DNA from: Salinisphaera orenii subsp. halophila YIM 95161 | GTDB lineage: Bacteria > Pseudomonadota > Gammaproteobacteria > Nevskiales > Salinisphaeraceae | Assembly: GCF_003732545.1 (NCBI RefSeq) | Contig: NZ_AYKF01000070.1 | Coordinates: forward strand, 1-54,786 | Direction of reading: 5' to 3' | DNA length: 54,786 nt | Part shown: positions 16,110 to 24,914 of the stretch, piece after piece | Position numbering within the stretch: position 1 is the stretch's first letter | Layout of the letters: each line of letters begins with the position of its first letter | Notes under the pieces: model-generated | Databases searched by the model: none | What the model saw: only the letters and a program-made list of their open reading frames with translations | Told to the model about the DNA's origin: nothing | Translations under genes and position numbers: made by a program

Positions 16110-18569
16110 TCAGCGTGAGCGGGGTACGACCGCGAAGTTCGGCTGGTTGTCGTAGTTCGGCTTGACCTCGCGGTCCTCGAAGATCCGCCACGCGGCAGCG
16201 GCGTCGGGGTGGTCGCTGTCGACGGCCATGGCCAGACCGGGCTGCATGTTGGCGGGGAAGCCGGTCGTGGAGTTGGCATAACCGACCATCTCGCCCGTCT
16301 GGTAACTCGTACCTTCCATGTTGCCCATGCGCAGACGCATTCGGGCACTGTTGCAGCGCGTGCCGACCAGCTCGGGAAAGTTGGCGGCGTAGGCTTCCTC
16401 GAGGCTGTCGTAGTCGTCCGCGCCGCGATTTGGACGGATCTGCAACGAGTAGGTGGAAGCCTCGAGCCAGCAATATCCCTCGGTCGGGTCGTCCTGCCAA
16501 CCCGTCATGCGTTCGATCTGGAAATCGGCGAGCCAGCCGACCAGTTTGTCGGCCCCGGGCATGCGCTGTTCGGCGGCGTGCCCGGCCGCCCAGGTGAAGA
16601 AATCCGCCTGCCAGGGGGCGATACCGACACGCTCCCGACCATCGCTCGGATAGATTACGGCGCCATAGTTGTTGATCACGTGCAGGGGGCTGCGGTCGCT
16701 GTCCACGAACGTGTCGTTGTAGTCGTCCAGGACGTGGTCGACGATTTGGGTGAAGTAGGACTTCATCGGATCGTCGTCCGGGGTCGCGAACGCCGCGTCC
16801 GAGAAACTGCGCAGCGACCAGGCCTGCCCGCGGACCTGACTCTGAGCACCGCGCAGGGTGCCCTTCTTGTAGTCCCGGTATTCCGGATTCGCCCAGAGCT
16901 GCACGTAGGAGGCGATGAACTGCATTTCCTCGAGATAATAGAAATCGCCCGTGACGAGATAGGGCACATAGCCCGTCGACGGATGGTGCGAGATGTCGAA
17001 TTCATAGGGATTGTTGCAATCGCCCTGGCAGCCGGGCAGCAGATCGCGTTGATAATCGGAGCCGGCGCGCTGCGCGTAGCTACGATTGGCGATCGTGACG
17101 TAGGGGTGACGCGTGATCTCCAGCGGGCGTCCCGTTTCGCGGTCGCGGTAGTGGACGCCGTAGCTGCCTATGGCATCGTCGTTGGCCAGCATCCAGCGGA
17201 ACGCACGTCGGTCGCCGGAGACGGCATAGGCCGAGGTCCAGCGAGGGAGCGGGCCGATCGCCGCCTGTGCCCCGGTGGTGGGCATGTAATCGGTCTGGTC
17301 ACCGTTGTTCATCGGCGCCACCGACTGGCGCACGGAGTTGAGCAGTCCGCTGGTCGGCTCGACATCGGCGTACTGCGAGATCGCGCCCGTGGATTGCAGG
17401 TAGTCGGTGTCGATGCGGGCGTACAGGCCCGGATCGTCGTTCCACCACAGCACCCGATGCCAGCGTGCTTGCCGGTAGTGCTTGAGGCCGTTGTTGCGAT
17501 ACTCCTCGTCGCCGACTTCGAGGGTGACGTTGTACTGGGCGTTGCGTGTCTCGTCCGGATAGGCCCAGTTGTTCTCGACCACGGTATCGACACGGGCCCG
17601 CTCGATCTCGCCGTTGTCGTCGGCGTAGGCGCGGATGTGGAAATAGGCCGCGAGCCTGGACGACTCGCCGCCGGCGCCTTCCAGCGGACCGCCGACGATC
17701 CATTCCGAAACCTGCGGCCCGGACAGCCATTGCTTGCACTGCCGGCCCCAGTCCGAGCAGCCGCCCGACGATGCAGTGATATCGTTGAGCAGATCGCGCG
17801 CGTCGACGGTGTAGCGCGTGCCGCGGGCCTTGATCTCGATCCGGGCGTTGAAATCGCTCGCGAGCAGGGCGTCGATGCGCAGCGGCGAGCCGGCGCCGTC
17901 CTCGTCGCCCTCGACCCGCGCCAGATCAATGCGCGTGTCATTGCCCGACGGCGCCACTCGAGTGGAGATTACGGCGTGACGCAGCGAACCGTCGTCCCAG
18001 CGCGCCTTGGCGTCGACCTGTGTCGGCAGCAGACGATCGTCCACCCGGGCGTGGATCGAGTCGTTCTCGGGCACGGCGCCCCGGGCGAAGACCTGCCCGA
18101 AGGTCAGCGGTGCGGCGCCGCCGTTCGACTGGCCGCTGCGGATGGCCCGTACGGAGACCACCGTGTCGCCGACGTCGCCGGGGTCGGTGTCGCTCGTTGG
18201 CGGGGTCTGTTCGTTGTCATCGTCCGGGTCGCTGTTTTCGCCGTCGCTCCCGTCCGTATCCTGATCGGAATCGCCCTGATCCGAGTCGTCCTGATCGCCT
18301 GTATCGCCGTCATCCCCGGCGTTGGTACCGTACTCGCCGGAGGTGCCATAACCGGTGATTTCGGGGGTCCCGGCGTCCGGTGAGGCACCGTCGGAGCCGG
18401 AGGAATAGCCGTCCGAACTGGCCGCATAACCGTCGGAGCTCGCCGATGAGGCGTTCGATCCGCCGGTTCCGGCGGCGGAATAAGAGGGGGCGGCCGAAGC
18501 CGGGGCGAGCGCCGAACCGGCGGCCACAAGGCCGCCGATAAGCCACCACCGAAACATTGCTCCACGCAT
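16110..18569 (-). CDS. secreted RIFT-barrel (PcRGLX/YetA-like) protein with Ser/Asp linker
   Basis: 819 residues. Signal peptide (residues 1-27, ending PASAA), then a Ser/Gly/Tyr-rich part with repeated SSDGY units (about 31-62), a strongly acidic Asp-rich part (about 85-135), then an N-terminal RIFT-barrel-like domain (about 137-215: APLTFGQVFARGAVP, LPTQVDAKARWDDGSLRHAV). That pattern is shared with PcRGLX/YetA-type proteins, some of which act on polysaccharides. The remaining ~600 residues are Trp/Tyr/Asp-rich, as in carbohydrate-active or lyase-like folds, but no catalytic motif is assigned. The ATG at 18569 was chosen ahead of the signal peptide; ATG 18557 is an alternative. Two PEP-CTERM-type genes flank it, suggesting an extracellular polysaccharide context. 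Confidence 0.75.
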   Translation of the reverse strand: MRGAMFRWWLIGGLVAAGSALAPASAAPSYSAAGTGGSNASSASSDGYAASSDGYSSGSDGASPDAGTPEITGYGTSGEYGTNAGDDGDTGDQDDSDQGDSDQDTDGSDGENSDPDDDNEQTPPTSDTDPGDVGDTVVSVRAIRSGQSNGGAAPLTFGQVFARGAVPENDSIHARVDDRLLPTQVDAKARWDDGSLRHAVISTRVAPSGNDTRIDLARVEGDEDGAGSPLRIDALLASDFNARIEIKARGTRYTVDARDLLNDITASSGGCSDWGRQCKQWLSGPQVSEWIVGGPLEGAGGESSRLAAYFHIRAYADDNGEIERARVDTVVENNWAYPDETRNAQYNVTLEVGDEEYRNNGLKHYRQARWHRVLWWNDDPGLYARIDTDYLQSTGAISQYADVEPTSGLLNSVRQSVAPMNNGDQTDYMPTTGAQAAIGPLPRWTSAYAVSGDRRAFRWMLANDDAIGSYGVHYRDRETGRPLEITRHPYVTIANRSYAQRAGSDYQRDLLPGCQGDCNNPYEFDISHHPSTGYVPYLVTGDFYYLEEMQFIASYVQLWANPEYRDYKKGTLRGAQSQVRGQAWSLRSFSDAAFATPDDDPMKSYFTQIVDHVLDDYNDTFVDSDRSPLHVINNYGAVIYPSDGRERVGIAPWQADFFTWAAGHAAEQRMPGADKLVGWLADFQIERMTGWQDDPTEGYCWLEASTYSLQIRPNRGADDYDSLEEAYAANFPELVGTRCNSARMRLRMGNMEGTSYQTGEMVGYANSTTGFPANMQPGLAMAVDSDHPDAAAAWRIFEDREVKPNYDNQPNFAVVPRSR

Positions 18570-18934
18570 GGGCTGTCCGTCCGTTTGTTGCAGAAAGAGT
18601 GATGTGCAGTACGCCGCTGTCTTCGCCGGTCGGAAAGGCGGACAGCGGGCACCGAAATGCGGATGAGGCAACCCGGCCGTCATGACGCTGGGTTACAGCG
18701 TGTTAGACCCGTGGTTTTGCGCGGCCGTCTTTCGACGGCGATGCCCTTGGTCTGCTGTGCGAAACTAAGAACTACTTTCGACCCTGTCAAATACGTCTGC
18801 ACAGCCCAGTCGATGGTGGACGATAGGTTGGCGATCGTCCATGTGCATGTCGCCTGTCGGGAAATATTACGCAAGTCGTCGCCCGCCAGACTGTTGCTTG
18901 AATATAGTATATTTAAAACAGGTAGTTGCGATCT
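18570..18934. other. intergenic control region between RIFT-barrel and second PEP-CTERM-type gene
   Basis: 365 bp, divergent promoter region. Elements seen: a near-dyad TTTCGAC-CCT-GTCAAA (about 18777-18792), TGTCGGGAAATATTAC (18855-18870) that resembles 14265-14280, and an AT-rich palindrome AATATA-G-TATATT (18901-18913). No convincing sigma-54 site was found facing the RIFT-barrel gene. No gene is recognised. Confidence 0.5.
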
Positions 18935-18950
18935 TGGTCCCGATCTTGCT
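18935..18950 (+). promoter_or_regulatory. probable sigma-54 promoter of second PEP-CTERM-type gene
   Basis: TGGTCCCGATCTTGCT matches nine of the twelve defined RpoN positions, keeping the essential GG and GC with correct spacing and a perfect TTGCT. Predicted transcription starts near 18960, about 30 bases before the ATG. Upstream motifs are shared with the 14345 promoter at nearly identical distances. Confidence 0.65.
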
Positions 18951-18989
18951 CTCGCTCGCGTTACAACATCCTACTAGTAGAGTTAGTCA

Positions 18990-19799
18990 ATGATTCCCAA
19001 TGCGCTCCCCGCTCTGGCTTCGCATCGACGTGGTTGGCTTCGGTGTGGCGCATCGCTGCTGCTGGCAGTCGTCGCGATCTCCGCCCAAGCGGCGGTGATC
19101 CCGGCCGGTGCGGACACCTTCGGCGCCGATGCCTCGCGTATCGATTTCGACGAAGTGCCTCTGGGTACCGCCAATCCGATCTACACTCCGGCCGATGGGG
19201 CGGCGAACCGCGGCAGCGTGAGCTTCGGGGGCTACTTCAGCGGTCAATCGCTCGGCAACGTGGCCGAATGCGGCGCCAGCACCGCCTGCGTCAGCGGCAC
19301 ACCGAATGCCGGCCTGAGCTTGGACCTGCAGTCGTCGTCCACGGTGACCGTCACCGACAGTGCGAGCAGCAACAACCCGGTGCTCACCGGCCTGCCCCTG
19401 TTCAACGGTCCGATCTCCATACTCTTCGGGGCCGACCAGGCCGGCATCGGCCTGTCCGTTGGCTTCATCAACGCCATCGGCGCCGAGCGCCTCACTGCTT
19501 TCGACCGCGAGGGCAACGTGCTGGGCTCGATCACCAACGATGCTCTCGGCTACTCCGTGCTGGCACTGGTGACCGATGACGGCAGCAACGATATCGCCGG
19601 TGTGCAGCTGACCGCCACCCTCGCGGCCGAGGGCTTCGCGCTCGAGAACATGCTGTTCGGTCAGCGGGATCAGCTGCTGAATCTGCCGTCGCCGGGTGAT
19701 GGTGACGGCGTGGACGTGGCCGAGCCGTATTCACTCGGCCTGTTCGTGCTGATGGGGGGCCTGGTGGCGCTGATCGCCCTGCGCCGCCGCCGGGTCTAG
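18990..19799 (+). CDS. exported protein with PEP-CTERM-like C-terminal anchor
   Basis: 269 residues. A long signal peptide (CGASLLLAVVAISAQAAV, about residues 19-36) precedes a Ser/Gly/Asn-rich strand-forming body. The tail is AEPYSLG, then LFVLMGGLVALIAL, then RRRRV: the same motif-helix-Arg layout as PEP-CTERM but with AEP in place of PEP. The body segment IDFDEVPLGT..NPIYTPADG resembles the start of many PEP-CTERM ectodomains. Sorting by an exosortase is therefore plausible rather than certain. It has a sigma-54-like promoter and ends in a long hairpin, so it is probably monocistronic. Confidence 0.75.
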   Translation: MIPNALPALASHRRGWLRCGASLLLAVVAISAQAAVIPAGADTFGADASRIDFDEVPLGTANPIYTPADGAANRGSVSFGGYFSGQSLGNVAECGASTACVSGTPNAGLSLDLQSSSTVTVTDSASSNNPVLTGLPLFNGPISILFGADQAGIGLSVGFINAIGAERLTAFDREGNVLGSITNDALGYSVLALVTDDGSNDIAGVQLTATLAAEGFALENMLFGQRDQLLNLPSPGDGDGVDVAEPYSLGLFVLMGGLVALIALRRRRV

Positions 19800-19826
19800 G
19801 CTGCGCCGGCGGACGTCCTGCGCGAG

Positions 19827-19861
19827 AACCCCCGGCCGGCAGCTGATGCCGGCCGGGGGTT
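19827..19861. terminator. 15-bp perfect hairpin between convergent genes
   Basis: AACCCCCGGCCGGCA-GCTGA-TGCCGGCCGGGGGTT, an uninterrupted 15-bp stem, lies between the second PEP-CTERM-type gene and the MFS gene that ends head-on to it. There is no T-tract on either side. A shared bidirectional terminator is the likely role. Confidence 0.7.
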
Positions 19862-19877
19862 CGACTTCTGGCACCGC

Positions 19878-21077
19878 CTAGGCCGCGTCCCTATGGCCCA
19901 CCCAGGCGCGGCGGCCCGCGCCGAGCCCCAGGATCATCGAAGCCGCGGCGATCAGGCACAGGGCCACGCCCACCGCCCCCCAGCCGCCGAAGGCCTCGTG
20001 TAGCAGCCCGACCAGCAGCGGGCCGGCGGCTGCAAGCACATAACCCACCCCCTGCGCCATGGCCGACAGGTCCGCGGCGGTGTCGGCATCGCGTGCGCGC
20101 ACGGCGATCAGCGTCAGGCCCATGGCGAAGCTGCCACCCTGGCCGAGCCCGAGGATGGCGATCCACAGCCAGATGCTTGCCAGCGGCGCGAAAATGCAGC
20201 CGGCCACGCCGATCATCACCAGCGCCATCACGCCCGCGCTGACCGCGCGCTGATCGCGCATGCGGGCGCCGAGCGCCGGCGCGGCGAGTGCCGATATCAG
20301 CTGAACCAGGATGGAACAGGACAGCGCCAGTCCGGCGGTGACCGGCGCCAGCCCCCGGTCGGCCAGAATCGTGGGCAGCCAGCCGAACACGCTGTAGGCC
20401 AGCGCGGACTGGCTGCCCATGAACAGCGTGACCTGCCAGGCCAGCGGATCCCGCATCAGACGGGTGCGCGGTCCGGCGTCGCGGGTGGCTGCTGCCGGCG
20501 CCCGGGGCTGCAGCCCCCAGATCACCGCGGCGGCGAGCGCCGGTGTCAGCCAGAGCGCCAGCGCGCCGCGCCAGGCCTCGCCGAGGATCAGCCGGAGCGG
20601 TTCGGTCGCGCCCGCGGCGGTCGCTGCGCCCAGGCAAAGCGTCATCGTGTAAAGCCCGGTCATGGCGCTGACGCGCTCTGGAAAATCCCGCTTGACCAGC
20701 CCGGGCAGCAGCACCCCGAGCACGCCGATGCAGCCGCCGGCCAGCGCGGTGCCCGCGAACAGGCCCGGCGTGCCGGTATAGGGACGCACCAGCAGCGCCA
20801 GCGCCAGCACGAGCAGGGCGGCGAGCACCGCGCGTTCCGAACCGAGGCGGCGCGCGGCCCGTGGCGCAACGGGTGCGGCGAGGCCGAGACAGAGCACCGG
20901 CAGCGTGGTCAGCAGCCCCAGCATCACCGGTGACAGCGCCAGACTGTCGCCGATGCGCTGCAGCACCGGCGATACACTCGTAAGCGCCGGCCGCAGATTG
21001 AGTGCGACCAGCAACAGCGCGACCAGCGTCAGGCCGAGCCGTCGGCGATCGCGGTCCTCGGGTGATGCGGTGGCCAT
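19878..21077 (-). CDS. MFS transporter, CynX/NimT-like
   Basis: 399 residues with about twelve membrane helices. Features of the cyanate/2-nitroimidazole permease branch include the opening ALNLRPALTSVSPVLQRIGDSL, RLGSERAVLAALLVLALALLVRP after helix 2, and the central PLAWQVTLFMGSQSALAYSVFGWLPTIL. Substrate not assignable. The frame continues upstream to 21611 without homology; ATG 21077 gives the normal N-terminus. It converges on the second PEP-CTERM-type gene, separated by a strong hairpin, and lies downstream of panE on the same strand. Confidence 0.88.
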   Translation of the reverse strand: MATASPEDRDRRRLGLTLVALLLVALNLRPALTSVSPVLQRIGDSLALSPVMLGLLTTLPVLCLGLAAPVAPRAARRLGSERAVLAALLVLALALLVRPYTGTPGLFAGTALAGGCIGVLGVLLPGLVKRDFPERVSAMTGLYTMTLCLGAATAAGATEPLRLILGEAWRGALALWLTPALAAAVIWGLQPRAPAAATRDAGPRTRLMRDPLAWQVTLFMGSQSALAYSVFGWLPTILADRGLAPVTAGLALSCSILVQLISALAAPALGARMRDQRAVSAGVMALVMIGVAGCIFAPLASIWLWIAILGLGQGGSFAMGLTLIAVRARDADTAADLSAMAQGVGYVLAAAGPLLVGLLHEAFGGWGAVGVALCLIAAASMILGLGAGRRAWVGHRDAA

Positions 21078-21208
21078 GCCGTGTCTCTCTCGTGGTGGCG
21101 GTACGGGCGCCGGTACCGCGTGCGGGCGCGCATTGTCGACAGTCGCCGAGTGGCGGGCAAGCGTGCTGCAGGAGTGCCGGCCCGAACTGGGGCCTGCGTG
21201 GGCTGGGT

Positions 21209-22108
21209 CTACCTTTGGCGTATTCGACCACTCTGTCGACGCACGGCCTCGGCGATCGCCGCATGCGCGGGCAGGGCCAGCCCGCAGGTATCGGCCTGTC
21301 GCAGAAGCCAGCCGTTGATGGCCTCGATCTCGGTGGCGGCGCCGCGCGCCATGTCCGCCCGCATCGACGAGGTGTTGTCGGCAGTGGCGCGGGCGATGGC
21401 CTGCACGCCGGCCAGCGAGTCGCCCGGCCAGGTCGGATCGATGCGAGCGAGCAGGCGATCGGCCTCCGCGGCCAGTGCCGCCGCGTGTTCGGCGAGAGGC
21501 GTCTCGGTGAGCAGCGCGCCGTTGGGCACGTCGTGGAGCGCGGTCAGTGGATTGATGACGGCGTTGGCGACCAGCTTGCGCCATTGTCGATGCCGGATGT
21601 GCGCTGTCCACTGCAGTCCGGGCCAGTGTTCGGACAGCCCCGCGAACCAGCCCGGGCGTGCCGCCGGGCCGCCCATCCAGGTCTCGTTGTCGGCTACGAT
21701 CTCGTGCCGGTCACGCTGGCCCTTCACCGCGGCCGTGGTCACGGCCTCGATCAGGCAGGCACCGGCGGGCAAGCGGCCGTCGAGCGTGCCGACGCCGTTC
21801 TGGAGGCGGATCACGGTCGCGTCGGCGGCCAGGAGACAGCGGGCCAACGCGGTCTCGGTGAACGGCGTCTTGCAGGCGACGACGACATGCGACAGCGGCG
21901 CGCTCAGCGCGGCGGGCGAGGCGACGGGCAGCCGCAGGCGCGTTTCGTCACCGCTGTCGGCGTCGATCAGGCGCGCGTTCACGATAGGCGCATCCGTCGC
22001 GCGCACCACGCTCACACGATGGCCGGCCGAGAGCAGATGGCCGGCCGCCCAGGTGCCGATATGGCCCGCGCCCAGAAGATGCCAGTGGGGTGGAGTGATT
22101 CCGTTCAT
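21209..22108 (-). CDS. panE: 2-dehydropantoate 2-reductase family protein
   Basis: 299 residues, standard length. An N-terminal Rossmann motif LLGAGHIGTWAAGHLL binds NADPH. The catalytic Lys lies in WRKLVANAVINPLTAL and the C-terminal domain carries NTSSMRADMARGAATEIEAING, the family's substrate-binding signature. The role is reduction of ketopantoate to pantoate in pantothenate/CoA synthesis, in the cytosol. Family members with other 2-keto acid substrates exist, so the symbol is given with some caution. Neighbours (MFS, membrane protein) offer no pathway support. Confidence 0.82.
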   Translation of the reverse strand: MNGITPPHWHLLGAGHIGTWAAGHLLSAGHRVSVVRATDAPIVNARLIDADSGDETRLRLPVASPAALSAPLSHVVVACKTPFTETALARCLLAADATVIRLQNGVGTLDGRLPAGACLIEAVTTAAVKGQRDRHEIVADNETWMGGPAARPGWFAGLSEHWPGLQWTAHIRHRQWRKLVANAVINPLTALHDVPNGALLTETPLAEHAAALAAEADRLLARIDPTWPGDSLAGVQAIARATADNTSSMRADMARGAATEIEAINGWLLRQADTCGLALPAHAAIAEAVRRQSGRIRQR

Positions 22109-22217
22109 GCCGAGGCGCAGCGTATACGAGAATCCGCGGGCCGGCCGATCGTGGCGACAACCGCGATTCGCCGGCCGAGGCCGCCGTCAAGGGCAGCGCC
22201 GGGTTGAGATCCGGCGC

Positions 22218-23324
22218 TCAGGTCATCGCCGCGAGCCGCCGGTCGGGGCTCGTGTGGGCGCTGCGGCGGGCCACCGCCTGCAGGGTCGCCAGCCAGACCA
22301 GCGGGATCATCTCGATGAACACGCGATGCTCCACGATCCGGCCCACCACCAGGGCGGATAGGGCCAGCGGCAGCGCGAAGCCCAGCAGGGCCAGCGCCAG
22401 ATGCCGGTCGAGATAGTGCCGGCAGAGAAACAGCGGTATGCACAGCCCGGCCGCGAACCGGGCGATGAAGGTCATCAGGTACAGCGGGTTGCTCAGGGTG
22501 GCGAGATTGCCGAGCAGATGCAGCTCGTACTGGGAGTCGCCCACCTGAATCATGGCGATCGGGTTGATGTTGATCGCGAACAGCCATTGCAGCGGCATCT
22601 GGATCGCCGTGAACATCGCCGCCTGGGCCGCCATCAGCAGCAGCCAGTCGCGAATGCCGAGCACCCGCCAGAACAACAGGGCGGAGAACGGCAGCATGAA
22701 CAGCGTGGTTTCGCGGTTGAGGGTGGCCACCGCGAACAGGGCCAGATAGCCGATGAAACCGCCGATGTCCGGCCGGCGCGCGAGCCGTATCAGCAGCATC
22801 GCCATGGCCAGCGTGAACACCGCGGCCGGGACGTCGTACACGTAATAATAGATGTCGCGCGTTTCCCATGTGCCGACATCGAGTACGCCGTCGTCGAGCG
22901 CAAATGTCCGGGTGAGCTCGATGTCCGGCATGATCAGATGCAGCAGCATCGGCACCACGACGGTCAGGGCGAGCAGGCGGCGGGCCGGCGGCGTACGGCC
23001 GATGTCGAACATCGCTAGCGCCCGGTCCGCGAGTTGGATCAGGGCGATCCAGAAGCCGAACTGGAGCAGACCGAAGAGCAGTTTTTCGCCCACGGGGGCC
23101 AGGCGCTGGATCTCGCCGACCAGCGACGGCAGCAGCACCCGATGCTGGAACGGCTCGATCGCCCAGAAATTCACCAGCTGATGAAAGCTGGCGAGGTCGA
23201 ACGGCCGCGTGGCGGTCAGATGCAGACAGGTCATGAACAGCGCCACCAGCAGGGTGGCGACGCTCAGCGCGCGGCGCTCGCTCTGCGCGGGTGTGTCGCT
23301 TCGAAGAGAAGGAAGGCAAGACAT
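22218..23324 (-). CDS. polytopic membrane protein, GT-C-like
   Basis: 368 residues with about nine membrane spans (VATLLVALFMTCLH, LLFGLLQFGFWIALI, LLALTVVVPMLLHLIM, VFTLAMAMLLIRL, LLLMAAQAAMFTAIQM and others). Conserved-looking periplasmic features are FQHRVLLPSL near residue 60 and LNRETTLFMLP in mid-protein; similar Arg/Glu-containing loops occur in GT-C-type glycosyltransferases and related membrane proteins of polysaccharide loci. No catalytic motif is certain. Unrecognised otherwise. Upstream of panE by about 110 bp on the same strand. Confidence 0.7.
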   Translation of the reverse strand: MSCLPSLRSDTPAQSERRALSVATLLVALFMTCLHLTATRPFDLASFHQLVNFWAIEPFQHRVLLPSLVGEIQRLAPVGEKLLFGLLQFGFWIALIQLADRALAMFDIGRTPPARRLLALTVVVPMLLHLIMPDIELTRTFALDDGVLDVGTWETRDIYYYVYDVPAAVFTLAMAMLLIRLARRPDIGGFIGYLALFAVATLNRETTLFMLPFSALLFWRVLGIRDWLLLMAAQAAMFTAIQMPLQWLFAININPIAMIQVGDSQYELHLLGNLATLSNPLYLMTFIARFAAGLCIPLFLCRHYLDRHLALALLGFALPLALSALVVGRIVEHRVFIEMIPLVWLATLQAVARRSAHTSPDRRLAAMT

Positions 23325-23572
23325 GAATCCCCCTGGGCCCGCGGCGTCGTGGCCATCGGCTCGGCCGCCGGCATGTCGGTTGCCGCGAGCGCCGCCGATG
23401 CCCGTTTCGCCACGGCGGTCATGGCAGGCCTGCAGCCTGAGTCGATCCCGTTGGAAAACGCGCGCCGCGGAGAGTTCCGCAGGGCGCGGCTCGTCCCGGC
23501 GCGCTGCCGCGACCTCGCTACGGAAGCCTCAGGGCGCAGGCGGCCCCGGCCCGTGTTTGACGGGCGCCGGCG

Positions 23573-24793
23573 TCAGGTCAGTGCTTCGAAGTGCAGGCCC
23601 GCCTTGTTCTCGAGACGCTCGACCAGGGTGTCGCCGAAGATCGTGGCCGGCGTCCAGAAACCGCCGGCGGTGGCGGTGTCGATGTCGCGGGCCAGACACA
23701 CGGCGGCTTCGCCGAGCATCTTCGAGGTGGAGCCGTAGCCGGGATCGCGATCGCCCACGACCTTGATCGCCAGTTTCTCGCCGGCCTCGGTCTCGCCGAA
23801 GAAACGGATGTCGTAGAAGCCGTTTTCCTGCGCCTGTGCCGAGGGGCCCTCGCCGGGCCCGGGCAGCACGAAGCGCTCCAGCAGACGGCGGGTGGGTGCG
23901 AGCGCGACGCCGGCCATGAAGCCGCCCAGGGCAGCGGTCAGGGCGTATGCACGCAGCCGGCCGCGGGCGCCGCGGCCCATCATCTGGGCCTCGTCGTAGC
24001 GAAAATCCGCGCCGTAGGCCTGCTTCGACAGGGCGTTGCTGCGCTGGACCACACGCGTGTTGATGGCGGCCATGACGAACGGCGCGACCCAGGCGCCGGC
24101 ATCGGTATCGAACGTCGGGCCCTTGACGTCAGGCTGGCGTGTCGCCGGCCGGTATGTCGCCGGGCAGAGCGCGTAGGGATCGGCCAGCGCGCGGCGCAGG
24201 TCCGGGTCGGCGCGCATCTCGCGGGCAACGTTGACCAGGCTGGCGACGGTGCCGCCGGAAAAAGTGCCGCGCATGGCCTTGACCCGCATCTTCACCCGCG
24301 TGCAGGGCGCGCCGAAGCGCTGTTGCGCGGTGCGCTGAAGATAGTGCACGCCGAGGTCGGAGGGCAGCGAGTCGAAGCCGCAGCAGTGCACGATGCGGGC
24401 GCCGCTTTCCGCAGCGGCCGCCTCGTAGCGCTCGATCATGCGCCGGATCCACTGCACCTCGCCGGTGAGGTCGCAGTAGTCCGTGCCGGTCTCGGCACAG
24501 ATCCGCACCAGCGTCTCGCCGTAGAGGGCGTAGGGGCCGACGGTGGACACAACCACCCGCGCGCGCTCGCACAGCGCTTCGAGCGCGGCCGGATCGGCGG
24601 CGTCGGCCACGATCAGCGGCACATCGTCGCCGGCACCGATCTCGTCGCGCACCGATTCCAGCCGGCTGCGCGAGCGGCCGGCCATGGCCCAGTCCAGGTC
24701 GTCGCCGTACCGATCCGCGAGATAGGCGCAGGTCAGGCGGCCGACGAAACTGGTCGCGCCGAAGACCACGACCTCGTGCTGCGTTGTCTCCAT
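23573..24793 (-). CDS. saccharopine dehydrogenase family NAD(P)-binding reductase
   Basis: 406 residues. The Rossmann motif is VVFGATSFVGRLTCAYLADRY (about residues 9-29), followed by MAGRSRSRLESVR and VVVSTVGPYALYGETLV, and the family segment YCDLTGEVQWIRRMI..IVHCCGFDSLPSDLGV. This matches the trans-acting enoyl-reductase-like branch (as in mycobacterial Rv2449c/Rv2953-type proteins) rather than lysine-pathway saccharopine dehydrogenase. A lipid or quinone substrate is possible; none can be assigned. It diverges from ubiE across 121 bp. Confidence 0.82.
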   Translation of the reverse strand: METTQHEVVVFGATSFVGRLTCAYLADRYGDDLDWAMAGRSRSRLESVRDEIGAGDDVPLIVADAADPAALEALCERARVVVSTVGPYALYGETLVRICAETGTDYCDLTGEVQWIRRMIERYEAAAAESGARIVHCCGFDSLPSDLGVHYLQRTAQQRFGAPCTRVKMRVKAMRGTFSGGTVASLVNVAREMRADPDLRRALADPYALCPATYRPATRQPDVKGPTFDTDAGAWVAPFVMAAINTRVVQRSNALSKQAYGADFRYDEAQMMGRGARGRLRAYALTAALGGFMAGVALAPTRRLLERFVLPGPGEGPSAQAQENGFYDIRFFGETEAGEKLAIKVVGDRDPGYGSTSKMLGEAAVCLARDIDTATAGGFWTPATIFGDTLVERLENKAGLHFEALT

Positions 24794-24914
24794 GAGAGCG
24801 TCCCCGAGTCGATTGAGGTGCCCAATCTACTAGACTCGGGGCACGCCGCGGCAGGCGCTTGGCCGCGAACAGCGCCTCGCGTAAGCTTCCCGCAGCCCCG
24901 CTTCCAGGTCCGAT

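Noticed and set aside
16209-18383. 724-codon open frame on the plus strand
   Set aside because: Antisense to the RIFT-barrel gene, which has a signal peptide and recognisable domain sequence.
18570-18760. Sigma-54 promoter facing the RIFT-barrel gene
   Set aside because: No GG-N10-GC pair with acceptable flanks was found in the minus orientation, although a TCGGAAA motif occurs there.
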